Shown piece after piece: positions 1-10,429 of a stretch of DNA of 64,000 nt. Position 1 is the first letter of the stretch, and every line of letters starts with the position of its first letter. The translations under genes and the position numbers were made by a program. The stretch is from Methylophilus sp. (GTDB lineage Bacteria; Pseudomonadota; Gammaproteobacteria; Burkholderiales; Methylophilaceae): NCBI RefSeq assembly GCF_008015755.1, contig NZ_SSGF01000007.1, positions 231,410 to 295,409 of the forward strand. Reading direction: 5' to 3'. Under the pieces are notes generated by a model that worked only from the letters and a program-made list of their open reading frames with translations, made no database searches and had not been told where the DNA came from.

Positions 1-543
1 ACCGTTTCCAGCGCCATCATGGCGCAGGGCAACATGCTCACCGTACGTTATGACGAGGCCCGCTTACCGAATGGTGTGATTAGTGGCCGCGAATATGTAA
101 TCCACCCTGGCGCTGTGGTGGTGGTTGCGCTGACGCCCGCAGGCGAAGTCGTGCTGGAGCGCCAATTCCGCTACCCGCTCAAACAGGTGTTTATTGAGTT
201 GCCTGCAGGCAAGATTGACCCCGGCGAGCCAGTGTTGACCACTGGCCAGCGTGAATTACTCGAAGAAACCGGTTACACCGCGCAAAGCTGGGTCAAATTG
301 GGCGTGCAACATCCTTGTATTGGCTACTCCAATGAGGTGATTCATATTTATTTAGCCACTGGTTTGTCACTGGGTGCGCACGCCAGGGATATCGACGAAG
401 CGATGGACGTGTTTGTGTGGCCGTTTGAACGTGTGATGCAAGCCATAGAAGCTGGTGACATTACCGACAGCAAAACCATGTCGGCCATGTTGTTGGCTGA
501 GCGCTATTTGCGTCTACATCCGCAAACGGAGAGCTTGGTGTAA
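1..543 (+). CDS. NUDIX hydrolase, probably ADP-ribose pyrophosphatase (5' end cut by window)
   Basis: The Nudix box is complete. Counting from the ATG at 19, it has G64, E70 and the R78-E79-L-L-E82-E83-T-G85 core that binds the metal and nucleoside diphosphate. The preceding segment (PGAVVVVAL, then ERQFRYPL) is the usual ADP-ribose pyrophosphatase layout, so the protein probably hydrolyses ADP-ribose to AMP and ribose-5-phosphate in the cytoplasm. The frame is open to base 1 and no ribosome site precedes base 19. The true start therefore probably lies upstream of the window, and family proteins usually carry about 10 more residues. The next gene starts 2 bases after the stop, suggesting co-transcription. 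The exact substrate is inferred from the family. Confidence 0.85.
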   Translation, partial: TVSSAIMAQGNMLTVRYDEARLPNGVISGREYVIHPGAVVVVALTPAGEVVLERQFRYPLKQVFIELPAGKIDPGEPVLTTGQRELLEETGYTAQSWVKLGVQHPCIGYSNEVIHIYLATGLSLGAHARDIDEAMDVFVWPFERVMQAIEAGDITDSKTMSAMLLAERYLRLHPQTESLV

Positions 544-545
544 GT

Positions 546-1376
546 ATGCGCATATTGCAAATCGGTTGCGGCGGGTTGGGAACATTGATTGCTCAGGCTG
601 CCCTGTCAGAAGGCCATGATCTGACTATTTTGCGCCGCTCTCAATTGCCGGTGCCCGAGGGCGCGCAAGCGCTCTATCTGGATGTGGTGGCTGAAGAAAA
701 TCTGCCAGCGCTCACCGCTTTGCAGCCGGAAATCCTGCTGTATTGTCTGGCGCCTGTTGAGGGGCAAAACTATCAGCAGACATATGTGGAAGGTTTGCGC
801 CATGTGCTGGCAAATGTGTCTTTGGCGGCATTGAAGCACGTTTTTTTTATTTCCAGCACGGGTGTCTATGGTGAGGATCAGGGCGGTTGGATAGACGATG
901 ACAGCCCAGCCCTCCCGGCGGACGAGGGTGGGCGTATGTTGCTGGAGGCTGAACAGTTGTTGGCATTGTTGCCGTGTGGACACACCGCCCTGCGGGTATC
1001 GGGGATTTATGGCCCGCAGCGGCTTTATTTGTTGCGTTTGCTACAAAACAGCGCGCGCTGGCCGACGCATGTGCATTGGACCAATCGCATGCATGAGCAG
1101 GATGTCGCCGCTGCCGTGGTGCATTTATATCAGCAAATAATGGATGGTGTTGCGTTACCAACACATTGTATTTTGAGCGATGGCGTCCCAGCTATGCAGC
1201 ATGAGGTGTTACAGTGGCTGGCGGCTCAGCAGCAATTACCCGCGCCACCAACGCCGCCATTGCATCCGCAATCTGGCAAGCGCATCCGCAACCACTTTTT
1301 ACTAAACACAGGATTCAAGCCGCAATTTGCTGATTATCAGGCGGGCTATGCATCTATTTTATCCGGCCTGAAGTAA
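546..1376 (+). CDS. NAD(P)-binding SDR/epimerase-like protein (YeeZ type)
   Basis: This is a 276-residue cytoplasmic protein with an N-terminal Rossmann fold. The dinucleotide-binding glycines are G7, G9 and G12 in IGCGGLG. Around residue 100 it has the FISSTGVYG segment of extended short-chain dehydrogenases, but I do not see the usual Tyr-x3-Lys catalytic pair after it. Enzyme activity is therefore uncertain, and a nucleotide-binding or sugar-epimerase-like role is possible. It sits tightly between the NUDIX gene and the lytic transglycosylase, whose ATG shares one base with this stop codon. The three are probably one operon. The substrate is unknown. Confidence 0.75.
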   Translation: MRILQIGCGGLGTLIAQAALSEGHDLTILRRSQLPVPEGAQALYLDVVAEENLPALTALQPEILLYCLAPVEGQNYQQTYVEGLRHVLANVSLAALKHVFFISSTGVYGEDQGGWIDDDSPALPADEGGRMLLEAEQLLALLPCGHTALRVSGIYGPQRLYLLRLLQNSARWPTHVHWTNRMHEQDVAAAVVHLYQQIMDGVALPTHCILSDGVPAMQHEVLQWLAAQQQLPAPPTPPLHPQSGKRIRNHFLLNTGFKPQFADYQAGYASILSGLK

Positions 1377-2611
1377 TGTCTATGACTAACGTAAAAACAA
1401 AACGCAAGTGGCCATCAATATACGGTGGATTACTCGTCTCAGGGCTCGTTCTATCGGGGCATTTGAGTAGCGCAGAAGATGCCGACGGCTTCCCGCTTTG
1501 GGTGGCTGCCATGCGCCAGGAGGCGCTGGCGCAGCATGTGGCACCCGAAGCGGTGGATGCGACGCTGAATCAGGTGACTTTTTTACCGCGCTTAATTGAA
1601 CTAGACCGCAAACAGCCAGAATTCGTCACTAGCTTTTCGGCCTATGTCAACCGCCGCATCAGCCCGCGTGTGGTGGCCAAAGGCAAGCAGATGGCGCAAG
1701 ATTACCAAGGCGTGCTCTACGTCGTTGAGGAGTTGTATCAGGTGCCGCGGGAGGTGTTGGTGGCTTTTTGGGGGCTGGAAACCAATTTTGGCGGTTTTAT
1801 GGGCGATATTCCATTAGCTTCTGCATTGGCTACGCTTTCTTATGAAGGGCGTCGGGCTGAGTTTTTTAAACGCGAATTGTTGAACCTGATGCGCGTGGTC
1901 GAGCGCGAGCAGCGCTATGATAGCCCGGTGGTTGGCTCTTGGGCAGGCGCCACTGGACATATGCAGTTTATGCCATCGACCTTATTAAAGTATGGCGTGG
2001 ATGCTGATGCCGACGGCAAAATCGATATCTGGACTTCTTACCCGGATGTGTTTAGTTCAGCCGCCAATTATCTGTCACAAGCTGGTTGGCAACCTGGCAA
2101 GCCGATCAGTATCCAGGTGGCGTTGCCGGCCGGGTTTGATTACAGCCAGGCGCAATGGCAACTGAATAAGCCGGTCAGTGAGTGGGTGAAAGCCGGCGTG
2201 GCGGGCGTGCCTGATGGTGCGTTGAGTTTGCCGCAAGCTGCCATTTTGCTACCGCAAGGCTATGACGGCCCGGCGTATATGGTGTTCCCCAACTTTGACG
2301 TGATTATGCAGTGGAACCGCTCTATCAATTATGCGCTGAGTGTCAGTTTGCTCAGCCAGCAATTGCGCCAGGAGACGTATACGCTGATGATGCCGCCTGA
2401 GCCACCTGCGCTGAGCTATCAGCAGATGTGGTCTCTGCAGGAGTCGCTGAATGCGAAGGGCTTTGATTGTGGCACGCCGGATGGCTTTCCGGGTCCGAAA
2501 ACGCAAGCGGCGATTCGTCGCTATCAGGCCAGCAAGGGCTTGCCACAAGATGGCTACGCCGGGGCCGAGGTATTTAACCGCCTCACGGCACAAGTGCAAT
2601 TGGCGCAATAA
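1376..2611 (+). CDS. Lytic murein transglycosylase, MltB type, with peptidoglycan-binding domain
   Basis: This 411-residue exported enzyme cleaves the MurNAc-GlcNAc bond with 1,6-anhydro ring formation. A basic N-terminus (KTKRK) and hydrophobic stretch to about residue 32 look like a signal peptide. There is no lipobox cysteine, so it is probably periplasmic rather than a lipoprotein. The catalytic glutamate is E135 in GLETNFGG, and the core continues through the GHMQFMPST segment typical of the SLT_2 family. Residues about 345-405 form a PG_binding_1 domain (QESLNAKGF, then IRRYQASKG). The ATG at 1376 overlaps the previous stop by one base, and an alternative ATG lies at 1382. Confidence 0.9.
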   Translation: MSMTNVKTKRKWPSIYGGLLVSGLVLSGHLSSAEDADGFPLWVAAMRQEALAQHVAPEAVDATLNQVTFLPRLIELDRKQPEFVTSFSAYVNRRISPRVVAKGKQMAQDYQGVLYVVEELYQVPREVLVAFWGLETNFGGFMGDIPLASALATLSYEGRRAEFFKRELLNLMRVVEREQRYDSPVVGSWAGATGHMQFMPSTLLKYGVDADADGKIDIWTSYPDVFSSAANYLSQAGWQPGKPISIQVALPAGFDYSQAQWQLNKPVSEWVKAGVAGVPDGALSLPQAAILLPQGYDGPAYMVFPNFDVIMQWNRSINYALSVSLLSQQLRQETYTLMMPPEPPALSYQQMWSLQESLNAKGFDCGTPDGFPGPKTQAAIRRYQASKGLPQDGYAGAEVFNRLTAQVQLAQ

Positions 2612-2632
2612 CTACACACTTTAATTGTTTCG

Positions 2633-3307
2633 TTAACGGCTTTTAAACCAGCCCGTCACACTGACACGTGGCAGGCTGGTCGGCAATACTTCATGCCAGA
2701 ATCTGGCGGATAAAAACAACACTAGCCTGCCCGTGGTCGGCAATATGTCAATGTGTCTGGCATTGGCTGCTGGCGTCTGATGATGTTCATCTAGATATAA
2801 GCGCAACGCACCGCCCGCTGCCGCAGGCCAGTCATCATTTAAATACATAATGGAGGTGAGCATTCTGGCGCCTGGCGCTGTCTGCTCGCGGTGTTGGCGA
2901 AACAGGTCTATGTGCGTGGCATAACCAGATGCACCCGCCGGATAGATCGCAAAATGGGTTTCAAAGCTATCCAGCCCCATCATCAGTTGCCGATTGGCGG
3001 CTTGTTGCACTTGAGCCATGAGTGCGAGGTAGTCCTGAATGGCTGGATGCGGGTCATTGGCCTCTAGCCAGGCAATCTGGTCGCCACGCAACTTGGGGTT
3101 GCTGATGGCTGACTGGCTGGTGCCCGCCTGGTGCATGAATCCTTGCTGTTGCTGCTCAAGCGCGAGGGTGCGCAGGCTTTGCGTCAAACTGGCGGGTAAA
3201 CACTGGTCGATCACGCAATACTGCTGTTCGGCCAGGGTGTCGATGATGTTTTCTAGCATGCGCTCAGTGAACATGGCAGGGCGGCAGGTGGTACTTGTCA
3301 TGCGCAT
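2633..3307 (-). CDS. 2OG-Fe(II) oxygenase family protein
   Basis: This 224-residue protein has a double-stranded beta-helix dioxygenase signature. The iron ligands appear as H132 and D134 (THIDLF) and H205 (RFWHEVLP), and R214 may bind 2-oxoglutarate. This matches the prolyl-4-hydroxylase-like 2OG-Fe(II) group, soluble and cytoplasmic. The substrate cannot be read from the sequence. The gene converges on the transglycosylase gene (21 bases between stops) and is transcribed away from tRNA-Val. The first ATG has no clear ribosome site. Internal starts at residues 3, 12 or 17 are possible, so the N-terminus is uncertain. Confidence 0.8.
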   Translation of the reverse strand: MRMTSTTCRPAMFTERMLENIIDTLAEQQYCVIDQCLPASLTQSLRTLALEQQQQGFMHQAGTSQSAISNPKLRGDQIAWLEANDPHPAIQDYLALMAQVQQAANRQLMMGLDSFETHFAIYPAGASGYATHIDLFRQHREQTAPGARMLTSIMYLNDDWPAAAGGALRLYLDEHHQTPAANARHIDILPTTGRLVLFLSARFWHEVLPTSLPRVSVTGWFKSR

Positions 3308-3396
3308 ATTATAAGCGCGATGCCATTGCTTAACCGATTGCTTTCGGATAGAATGCGCAACCTTATTGATTGATAGCTCAATGCTGTTAATGCAAT

Positions 3397-3473
3397 AGTC
3401 GCGTAGCTCAGCTGGTTAGAGCACCACCTTGACATGGTGGGGGTCGATGGTTCGAGTCCATTCGCGACTACCA
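3397..3473 (+). tRNA. tRNA-Val(GAC)
   Basis: This is a 77-base cloverleaf. The acceptor stem AGTCGCG pairs with CGCGACT, the anticodon loop TTGACAT gives GAC, the T-arm has GGTTCGAGTCC, and CCA is encoded. A strong terminator follows. Confidence 0.97.
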
Positions 3474-3480
3474 AGTTTTA

Positions 3481-3517
3481 AAAAGCCACTAGGATTTCTG
3501 GTGGCTTTTTGCTTTTT
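3481..3517 (+). terminator. Rho-independent terminator of tRNA-Val
   Basis: The nine-base stem AAAAGCCAC / GTGGCTTTT (3481-3489 and 3501-3509) is followed by a T-rich run. Confidence 0.8.
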
Positions 3518-3577
3518 TAAGTTGCGCACAACCATCGCGGTGATGCCGAGGCGGTGGGATCTGTCATCGGTTTGTGA

Positions 3578-3607
3578 TTGCGGAATTTTCGTGCGCTGTG
3601 AGATAAT
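3578..3607 (+). promoter_or_regulatory. Candidate sigma-70 promoter of thrS operon
   Basis: TTGCGG (3578-3583), an 18-base spacer and GATAAT (3602-3607) lie about 70 bases before the thrS ATG. The -35 is weak, so this is only a candidate. Confidence 0.35.
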
Positions 3608-3678
3608 CGAGGTTTGACCAAAAGCAGGCGCCATGTGCTTGTTTTATTTGGTTGTTTAATGTTTGTAGAGAGAGAGTC

Positions 3679-5601
3679 ATGCCTGTAATCCGCTTGCCTG
3701 ATGGGTCATCCAGAAGTTTTGAACAGCCGGTGACCGTGGCCGATGTTGCGATGAATATTGGCGCTGGTCTGGCGAAAGCCGCACTGGCGGGTAAGGTCAC
3801 GTACACAGGTCAGGAAGCTAAACTGGTCGATACCAGTCATCTGATTGAGCAGGATGTAGACCTCGCCATCATTACCGATAAGAACGATGAAGGCCTGGAA
3901 GTGATTCGTCACTCGACTGCCCACTTGCTGGCTTATGCGGTGAAAGAGTTGTTCCCGGATGCGCAAGTGACCATCGGCCCGGTCATTGATAATGGCTTTT
4001 ACTATGACTTTAGCTACAAGCGTCCGTTTACGCCGGACGACCTGGCAGCCATTGAAAAGAAAATGGCTGAGCTGGCGAAAAAAGACGAAAAAGTCGAGCG
4101 CAAGGTGTTGCCGCGCGATGAAGCGGTGGCTTACTTCAAAAGCATTAACGAGCATTACAAGGCTGAGATTATTGCCAGTATTCCGAGCAATGAAGACGTG
4201 TCTTTATATTCTGAAGGCAACTTCACGGATTTGTGCCGTGGTCCTCATGTGCCAAATACCGGTAAGCTCAAAGCGTTTAAACTTATGAAGCTGGCGGGCG
4301 CCTACTGGCGCGGCGACAGCAATAACGAAATGTTGCAACGCGTGTATGGCACTGCCTGGCGCAATAAAGATGAGTTGGAAGCGTACTTGCACATGCTGGA
4401 AGAGGCTGAAAAGCGCGACCACCGCAAACTCGGCAAGCAACTCGATTTTTACCACATGCAAGAAGATGCACCTGGCATGGTGTTCTGGCATCCGCGTGGC
4501 TGGGTGATCTGGCAAGAGGTTGAGCAGTACATGCGTGCCAAATTTAAAGAGTACGATTATCAGGAAGTGCGCACACCGACGGTGCTCGATAAAACCCTGT
4601 GGGAAAAATCTGGCCATTGGCAAAACTACCGTGACAATATGTTTGTCACCCAGTCGGAAAGCCGCGATTATGCCGTCAAGCCGATGAACTGCCCTGGCCA
4701 TATCCAGATTTTTAATAGCAGCCTGCACAGCTATCGCGATTTGCCATTACGTTTGGCCGAGTTTGGTTCTTGTCACCGTAACGAGCCGTCTGGCTCTTTG
4801 CATGGCTTGATGCGCGTGCGTGGGTTTACCCAGGATGATGCCCATATTTTCTGTATGGAATCACAGGTCGAGGCTGAAGTCGCTGACTTTATCAAGATGC
4901 TGTATGAAGTCTACAAAGACTTTGGGTTTGATGATGTCATCGTCAAGTTGTCTACCCGCCCAGAGAAGCGCGTTGGTACAGAAGAAGCCTGGGATATGGC
5001 GGAAACTGCCTTGGCTAATGCCATTAAAGCCAATGGCCTGGAGTTTGAATATCAGCCAGGCGAGGGCGCATTTTACGGCCCGAAAATTGAATTTACGCTG
5101 AAAGACTCGCTGGGTCGGATGTGGCAGTGCGGCACGATCCAACTCGATCCTAACCTGCCTGAGCGCCTGGGCGCAGAGTATGTGGCTGAAGACAATACCC
5201 GTCAGCGCCCGATTATGTTGCACCGCGCCATTGTTGGCTCCATGGAGCGTTTCCTGGGCATTTTGATCGAAAACTTTGCGGGTGCAATGCCGGTCTGGCT
5301 GTCGCCAGTACAGGTCATGGTGCTGAATATTTCTGATGGTCAAGCTGATTATGTGCGCCAAGTGGTTGAAAAATTGAAGAAAAATGGCATTCGATGCGAT
5401 TTTGACTTGAGAAATGAGAAGATTACCTATAAAATACGAGAACATAGTTTGCAAAAGTTGCCGTACCTGATTGTGGTGGGCGACAAAGAAATGCAAAATG
5501 GTCATGTGGCCGTACGTACCAGAAAAGGTGAAGATCTGGGTGTGATGTCGGTAGAAGCGTTTGTAGCGCACATACAGCAAGACATCCAAAACCGGGTCTA
5601 A
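3679..5601 (+). CDS. thrS: Threonyl-tRNA synthetase
   Basis: This 640-residue class II aminoacyl-tRNA synthetase charges tRNA-Thr. I start at the ATG at 3679 because [10 protein letters not shown] is the family's usual N-terminus; a TTG at 3652 is in frame but adds unrelated residues. The TGS domain is residues 1-62. The editing domain has H78-x3-H82 and DLCRGPH. The catalytic core has the zinc ligands in [15 protein letters not shown] and LHRAIVGS, and the anticodon-binding domain is at the C-terminus. Length matches the E. coli enzyme (642). It begins the thrS-infC-rpmI-rplT-pheST series. A possible promoter lies at 3578-3607. Confidence 0.98.
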   Translation: MPVIRLPDGSSRSFEQPVTVADVAMNIGAGLAKAALAGKVTYTGQEAKLVDTSHLIEQDVDLAIITDKNDEGLEVIRHSTAHLLAYAVKELFPDAQVTIGPVIDNGFYYDFSYKRPFTPDDLAAIEKKMAELAKKDEKVERKVLPRDEAVAYFKSINEHYKAEIIASIPSNEDVSLYSEGNFTDLCRGPHVPNTGKLKAFKLMKLAGAYWRGDSNNEMLQRVYGTAWRNKDELEAYLHMLEEAEKRDHRKLGKQLDFYHMQEDAPGMVFWHPRGWVIWQEVEQYMRAKFKEYDYQEVRTPTVLDKTLWEKSGHWQNYRDNMFVTQSESRDYAVKPMNCPGHIQIFNSSLHSYRDLPLRLAEFGSCHRNEPSGSLHGLMRVRGFTQDDAHIFCMESQVEAEVADFIKMLYEVYKDFGFDDVIVKLSTRPEKRVGTEEAWDMAETALANAIKANGLEFEYQPGEGAFYGPKIEFTLKDSLGRMWQCGTIQLDPNLPERLGAEYVAEDNTRQRPIMLHRAIVGSMERFLGILIENFAGAMPVWLSPVQVMVLNISDGQADYVRQVVEKLKKNGIRCDFDLRNEKITYKIREHSLQKLPYLIVVGDKEMQNGHVAVRTRKGEDLGVMSVEAFVAHIQQDIQNRV

Positions 5602-5638
5602 TTTCGGGTATTCGTGCGGCTTTGTTTATTGTTAGGGG

Positions 5639-6211
5639 ATTGTTATAGCTCAAGATAAAGATACACGCATCAATGGCGACATTACAGCGCCACAAGTGCG
5701 TTTAGTGGGTGTTGATGGCGAACCGTTAGGTGTAATGACTCTGAGAGAGGCCTTTGCCAAAGCGGAAGAAGCTGATATTGATATTGTTGAAATTGCACCA
5801 AATGCTGCACCACCCGTGTGCCGTTTGATGGATTATGGCAAATTCAAATACGCTGAGAGCAAGCGTATGCACGAGCAAAAACTAAAGCAAAAACAAGTGC
5901 AAATTAAAGAGGTCAAATTTAGACCTGGCACTGATGACGGCGATTACAATATTAAATTACGTAACATCATCCGCTTTTTAGGTGATGGCGATAAAGCAAA
6001 AATTACTTTGCGCTTCCGTGGTCGCGAAATTACGCACCAGGAATTCGGCCTGGCGCTGTTAAAGCGTCTGGAGGCAGATTTAACAGAACATGCGTTGGTT
6101 GAGCAATATCCAAAAATGGAAGGCCGCCAAATGGTGATGGTGCTGGCACCAGCTAAAAAAGTTGTGCCAGTGTCAAAAAAGGCTGATAAGTCAGCGCCAG
6201 AAGCAGAATAA
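5639..6211 (+). CDS. infC: Translation initiation factor IF-3 (non-AUG start)
   Basis: IF-3 binds the 30S subunit, monitors start-codon choice and prevents premature 50S joining. The conserved opening [13 protein letters not shown] is encoded from about 5669, yet no ATG, GTG or TTG lies upstream in frame before the TAG at 5633. The first standard codon, GTG at 5696, would delete this conserved region. The start must therefore be ATT (5639) or ATA (5645), giving 190 or 188 residues. The GGGG at 5635-5638 suits ATA (6-base gap) better than ATT (adjacent). A rare AUU-type start is the classic feature by which IF-3 represses its own synthesis. Later motifs ([37 protein letters not shown]) are standard. 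Confidence 0.95.
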   Translation: MVIAQDKDTRINGDITAPQVRLVGVDGEPLGVMTLREAFAKAEEADIDIVEIAPNAAPPVCRLMDYGKFKYAESKRMHEQKLKQKQVQIKEVKFRPGTDDGDYNIKLRNIIRFLGDGDKAKITLRFRGREITHQEFGLALLKRLEADLTEHALVEQYPKMEGRQMVMVLAPAKKVVPVSKKADKSAPEAE

Positions 6212-6234
6212 ATCAAGCAGTAAACAGTTTTTTG

Positions 6235-6268
6235 GAGTAATACGGCTAAATTGGCTGCCTAGTTACTC
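6235..6268 (+). promoter_or_regulatory. Intergenic hairpin before rpmI, possible leader element
   Basis: GAGTAA (6235-6240) pairs with TTACTC (6263-6268), with inner GGC/GCC pairing and a following T-rich stretch. It lies between infC and rpmI, where ribosomal-protein feedback elements occur in other proteobacteria. It could be an L20-responsive site, a weak terminator or a processing hairpin. Confidence 0.35.
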
Positions 6269-6294
6269 TTTATTCAACCTCTAAGGAGATAAAA

Positions 6295-6492
6295 ATGCCA
6301 AAGATGAAAACAAAGAGCAGCGCCAAAAAGCGCTTTAAGTTCTTGGGTAACGGTAAAGTGAAGCGTACACACTCTCACTTGCGCCATATCCTGACTAAAA
6401 AAACCACCAAGCAAAAACGTAAGCTGCGCGGTACTTCTATTATTTCTGCGACTGACGTGAAACGCGTCCGCGCAATGATGCCAACACAATAA
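6295..6492 (+). CDS. rpmI: 50S ribosomal protein L35
   Basis: This is a 65-residue, strongly basic protein opening [14 protein letters not shown], the canonical L35 start, followed by a [15 protein letters not shown] segment. It is a component of the large ribosomal subunit. A near-perfect ribosome site (AAGGAG) precedes the ATG. It lies 10 bases before rplT and is certainly co-transcribed with it. Length is normal for the family. Confidence 0.98.
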   Translation: MPKMKTKSSAKKRFKFLGNGKVKRTHSHLRHILTKKTTKQKRKLRGTSIISATDVKRVRAMMPTQ

Positions 6493-6502
6493 GGAGACCG
6501 AC

Positions 6503-6862
6503 ATGCCTAGAGTTAAACGTGGTGTCGTCGCACGCGCAAGACATAAAAAAGTTTTAAATGCTGCTAAAGGTTACCGTGGTCGTCGTAAGAACGTCTACCG
6601 TGTTGCCAAACAGGCGGTAATGAAAGCCGGTCAATACGCATACCGTGACCGTCGTCAGAAAAAACGTCAATTCCGTACCTTGTGGATTGCCCGTATCAAC
6701 GCGGCAGCCCGTGAAGCTGGTTTGACATACAGCCGTTTCATGAATGGCCTGAAAAAATCTGCGGTTGAAGTTGACCGTAAAGTACTGGCTGATCTGGCCG
6801 TGTTCGACAAAGCTGCTTTTGCTAAATTCGTAGAATTGGCTAAAACAGGTTTAAGCGCCTAA
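6503..6862 (+). CDS. rplT: 50S ribosomal protein L20
   Basis: This 119-residue basic protein opens [18 protein letters not shown], and the [17 protein letters not shown] segment is typical of L20. It binds 23S rRNA early in large-subunit assembly, and in enterobacteria it represses rpmI-rplT. The ATG is preceded by AAGGAG. A strong hairpin terminator follows 11 bases after the stop and partly separates this unit from pheST. Confidence 0.98.
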   Translation: MPRVKRGVVARARHKKVLNAAKGYRGRRKNVYRVAKQAVMKAGQYAYRDRRQKKRQFRTLWIARINAAAREAGLTYSRFMNGLKKSAVEVDRKVLADLAVFDKAAFAKFVELAKTGLSA

Positions 6863-6873
6863 TCAGACCTACC

Positions 6874-6904
6874 AAAAAAAGAGGCTGCGGCCTCTTTTTT
6901 TATT
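6874..6904 (+). terminator. Rho-independent terminator after rplT
   Basis: The A-tract plus GAGGC (6874-6885) pairs with GCCTC plus a T-tract (6890-6901) around a four-base loop. Only 33 bases remain before pheS. Either readthrough feeds pheST or the hairpin acts as an attenuator for it. Confidence 0.85.
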
Positions 6905-6925
6905 TTAATGTTACTTAAAACTTGA

Positions 6926-7939
<1,014 letters not shown>

Positions 7940-7990
7940 TTCCATCGCCAGCTCACTTTAAATACCGAATTAATACAGGGTTAGACACAT

Positions 7991-10339
7991 ATGCAGTTCT
8001 CCGAACAATGGTTACGTTCCATGGTGAATCCATCGCTGGATACCGCGCAACTTGGTCACGCATTGACCATGGCCGGTCTGGAAGTGGAAGAGTTAAGCCC
8101 GGTCGCGCCGGCGTTTAGCCATGTCGTAGTCGCTGAGATTATGGAAGCCGCTAAACACCCGGACGCAGACCGTTTGCAAGTGTGTAAAGTGAACGTCGGC
8201 GAAGAGATTTTGCAAATTGTCTGCGGTGCCTCGAATGCACGCGTGGGAATCAAAATACCCTGTGCCCTGGTAGGCGCTGAGCTGCCTGGCATTCAAATCA
8301 AACAAGCCAAAGTGCGTGGTGTAGAGTCTTTTGGTATGTTGTGTTCTGCCAAAGAGCTGGGCATTGCGACCGAAGCCAATGGGATTCTGGAATTGCCAGC
8401 AGATGCACCGGTTGGCCAGGATATCCGCGAATACCTGGACTTGAATGACAGCACCTATACCTTAAAACTAACACCTAACCGTGCCGACTGTTTAAGCATT
8501 CTAGGCATCGCCCGCGATGTAGTAGCGATGACAGGTGCACCAATCACGACGCCTGAGATGACAACTGCGACGATTGGTAGCAACCTGACCAAAGCTGTGA
8601 CTCTCAGTGCGGCAGAGGCTTGCCCTGCTTATTATGGCCGTGTTGTTGAAGGCGTGAATGCCCAGGCCAAAACCCCTGACTGGATGGTGCGCCGTTTAGA
8701 GCGTAGCGGCATCCGTAGCATCAGTGCGCTGGTGGATATTACCAACTATGTGCTGCTTGAACTGGGCCAGCCTATGCATGCGTTTGACCATGCGCTTTTA
8801 CAAGGCGATGTGGCCGTCCGTTTCGCCAGCGCTGGTGAAAAACTGGCCTTGCTCAATGACACAGAAGTGACTTTAAAAGCGGATGATCTGGTGATTGCCG
8901 ATGGCCATGGACCGGTTGCCTTGGCTGGCGTGATGGGCGGTAAACCGACTTCTGTCACCGATGCGACACAAGCCATCTTCTTAGAAAGCGCTTTCTTTAC
9001 ACCAGACGTCATGGCAGGCAAAGCGCGTCGTTTGGGCTTGAGCACAGACTCTTCTTACCGTTTTGAGCGCGGTGTGGATTTCGGCAATACCTTGAATGCC
9101 TTGGAGCGGGCGACGGCATTGGTGCTGGAGATTTGTGGTGGTCAGGCTGGTGCGGTGACCGCGGTGACTGCTCAACTGCCTGTGCGCAAGCAAGTCACGT
9201 TGCGTCATGCTTATCTGCTGTCGATTCTGGGCATAGACGTTAGCCTGGCGCAAGTGGGTCAGTTACTGACGCAATTGGGATTTGTGTATACCGAAGCTAA
9301 CGGTGTGTTTAATGTTAGTGCGCCTAGCTTCCGCTTTGATATTGCGCGTGAAGAAGACCTGATTGAGGAAGTGGCCCGTTTGCATGGCTATGAGCATATC
9401 CCAGCGCTCACACCAGTCGCTTCGCAAGGCATGCTGGTGGCGCCTGAGGCCACACGTAGCAAGCACTGGTTGCGCGATGTGATGGTGAACCATGGTTATC
9501 AAGAAGTAGTGACTTACAGCTTTGTTGATGCGAACTGGGAGCGTGATTTATACGGCAATAGCCAGCCGATTGCGCTGAAAAATCCAATTGCCAGCAACTT
9601 GAGCGTGATGCGCTCTGGCTTGTGGGGCGGACTGCTGGACGCGCTGGATTACAACCTCAAGCGCCAACAAACACGTGCCATGCTGTTTGAATTGGGCGCC
9701 CGTTATGAGAAGGGGGCGCAAGGCTTTGTTGAAACATTGACCCTGTCTGGCCTCGTTTATGGCGGCGTGTTGCCTGAGCAATGGGCGGTTGAAACGCGCG
9801 CTTTTGATTTTTACGATGCCAAAGCACATGTGGAGGCGTTATTCGCGCAACCGGTGCGGTTTGCCGTCGAACAACATCCCGCTTTGCATCCAGGCCAGTC
9901 AGCTCGCATTTACCTGGGCGACAAAGCCGTTGGCTGGCTGGGTAAATTGCATCCGCAATGGCAGCAGCAATATGGTCTCACCAGCGCTTGTTACCTGTTT
10001 GAGCTGGATGCCGATGCGGGACTCGCCACCCAAGTGCCTGCGTATAACGAAGTCAGCAAATTCTTGCCGGTTCGTCGCGATTTAGCCATGGTCGTCGACC
10101 AAACTGTCTCGGCACAGGACATGATTGATGCCATTATTTCTGAGCAAATTCCACAGTTGCAAACGGTGAAATTGTTCGATGTTTATCATGGTAAAGGTGT
10201 GCCCGAAAACAAAAAAAGCCTTGCATTTCTTGTACTTATGCAAGATACTTGCAAGACAATGGTCGATGAGGAAGTGGATACCATCGTGGCACGAATCCTC
10301 AACAACTGGTCATCCAAATTTGCTGCGTCACTGAGATGA
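7991..10339 (+). CDS. pheT: Phenylalanyl-tRNA synthetase beta subunit
   Basis: This 782-residue beta subunit has, in order, the two-part N-terminal tRNA-binding OB fold (about 40-150, with the KHPDADRLQVCKVN segment), the B3/B4 editing domain (about 200-370, with AFDHALL and VMGG), B5, the catalytic-like core, and the C-terminal FDX-ACB domain (about 690-780) that contacts the tRNA anticodon region. Length is close to the E. coli protein (795). Its stop codon lies inside a perfect inverted repeat at 10335-10354. Confidence 0.97.
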   Translation: MQFSEQWLRSMVNPSLDTAQLGHALTMAGLEVEELSPVAPAFSHVVVAEIMEAAKHPDADRLQVCKVNVGEEILQIVCGASNARVGIKIPCALVGAELPGIQIKQAKVRGVESFGMLCSAKELGIATEANGILELPADAPVGQDIREYLDLNDSTYTLKLTPNRADCLSILGIARDVVAMTGAPITTPEMTTATIGSNLTKAVTLSAAEACPAYYGRVVEGVNAQAKTPDWMVRRLERSGIRSISALVDITNYVLLELGQPMHAFDHALLQGDVAVRFASAGEKLALLNDTEVTLKADDLVIADGHGPVALAGVMGGKPTSVTDATQAIFLESAFFTPDVMAGKARRLGLSTDSSYRFERGVDFGNTLNALERATALVLEICGGQAGAVTAVTAQLPVRKQVTLRHAYLLSILGIDVSLAQVGQLLTQLGFVYTEANGVFNVSAPSFRFDIAREEDLIEEVARLHGYEHIPALTPVASQGMLVAPEATRSKHWLRDVMVNHGYQEVVTYSFVDANWERDLYGNSQPIALKNPIASNLSVMRSGLWGGLLDALDYNLKRQQTRAMLFELGARYEKGAQGFVETLTLSGLVYGGVLPEQWAVETRAFDFYDAKAHVEALFAQPVRFAVEQHPALHPGQSARIYLGDKAVGWLGKLHPQWQQQYGLTSACYLFELDADAGLATQVPAYNEVSKFLPVRRDLAMVVDQTVSAQDMIDAIISEQIPQLQTVKLFDVYHGKGVPENKKSLAFLVLMQDTCKTMVDEEVDTIVARILNNWSSKFAASLR

Positions 10340-10371
10340 TTCCCTGGAATCATCATTGCTTGGCGCCAAGC
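10335..10371 (+). repeat. Two consecutive perfect palindromes at the pheT-ihfA junction
   Basis: GATGATTCC (10335-10343) and GGAATCATC (10346-10354) form a perfect inverted repeat over the pheT stop codon. Three bases on, GCTTGGCGCCAAGC (10358-10371) is a second perfect palindrome. There is no T-tract, so this is not a classical terminator. It could be a protein-binding site or an RNA hairpin pair governing ihfA. Confidence 0.6.
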
Positions 10372-10429
10372 ACAAACAGTTGATACAACACAAGCATCTC
10401 GCATAATAAGAAGGTTCAGGGGATCGTTA

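Noticed and set aside
3652..3678. TTG extension of thrS
   Set aside because: The added residues are not seen in threonyl-tRNA synthetases and the ATG at 3679 gives the standard N-terminus.
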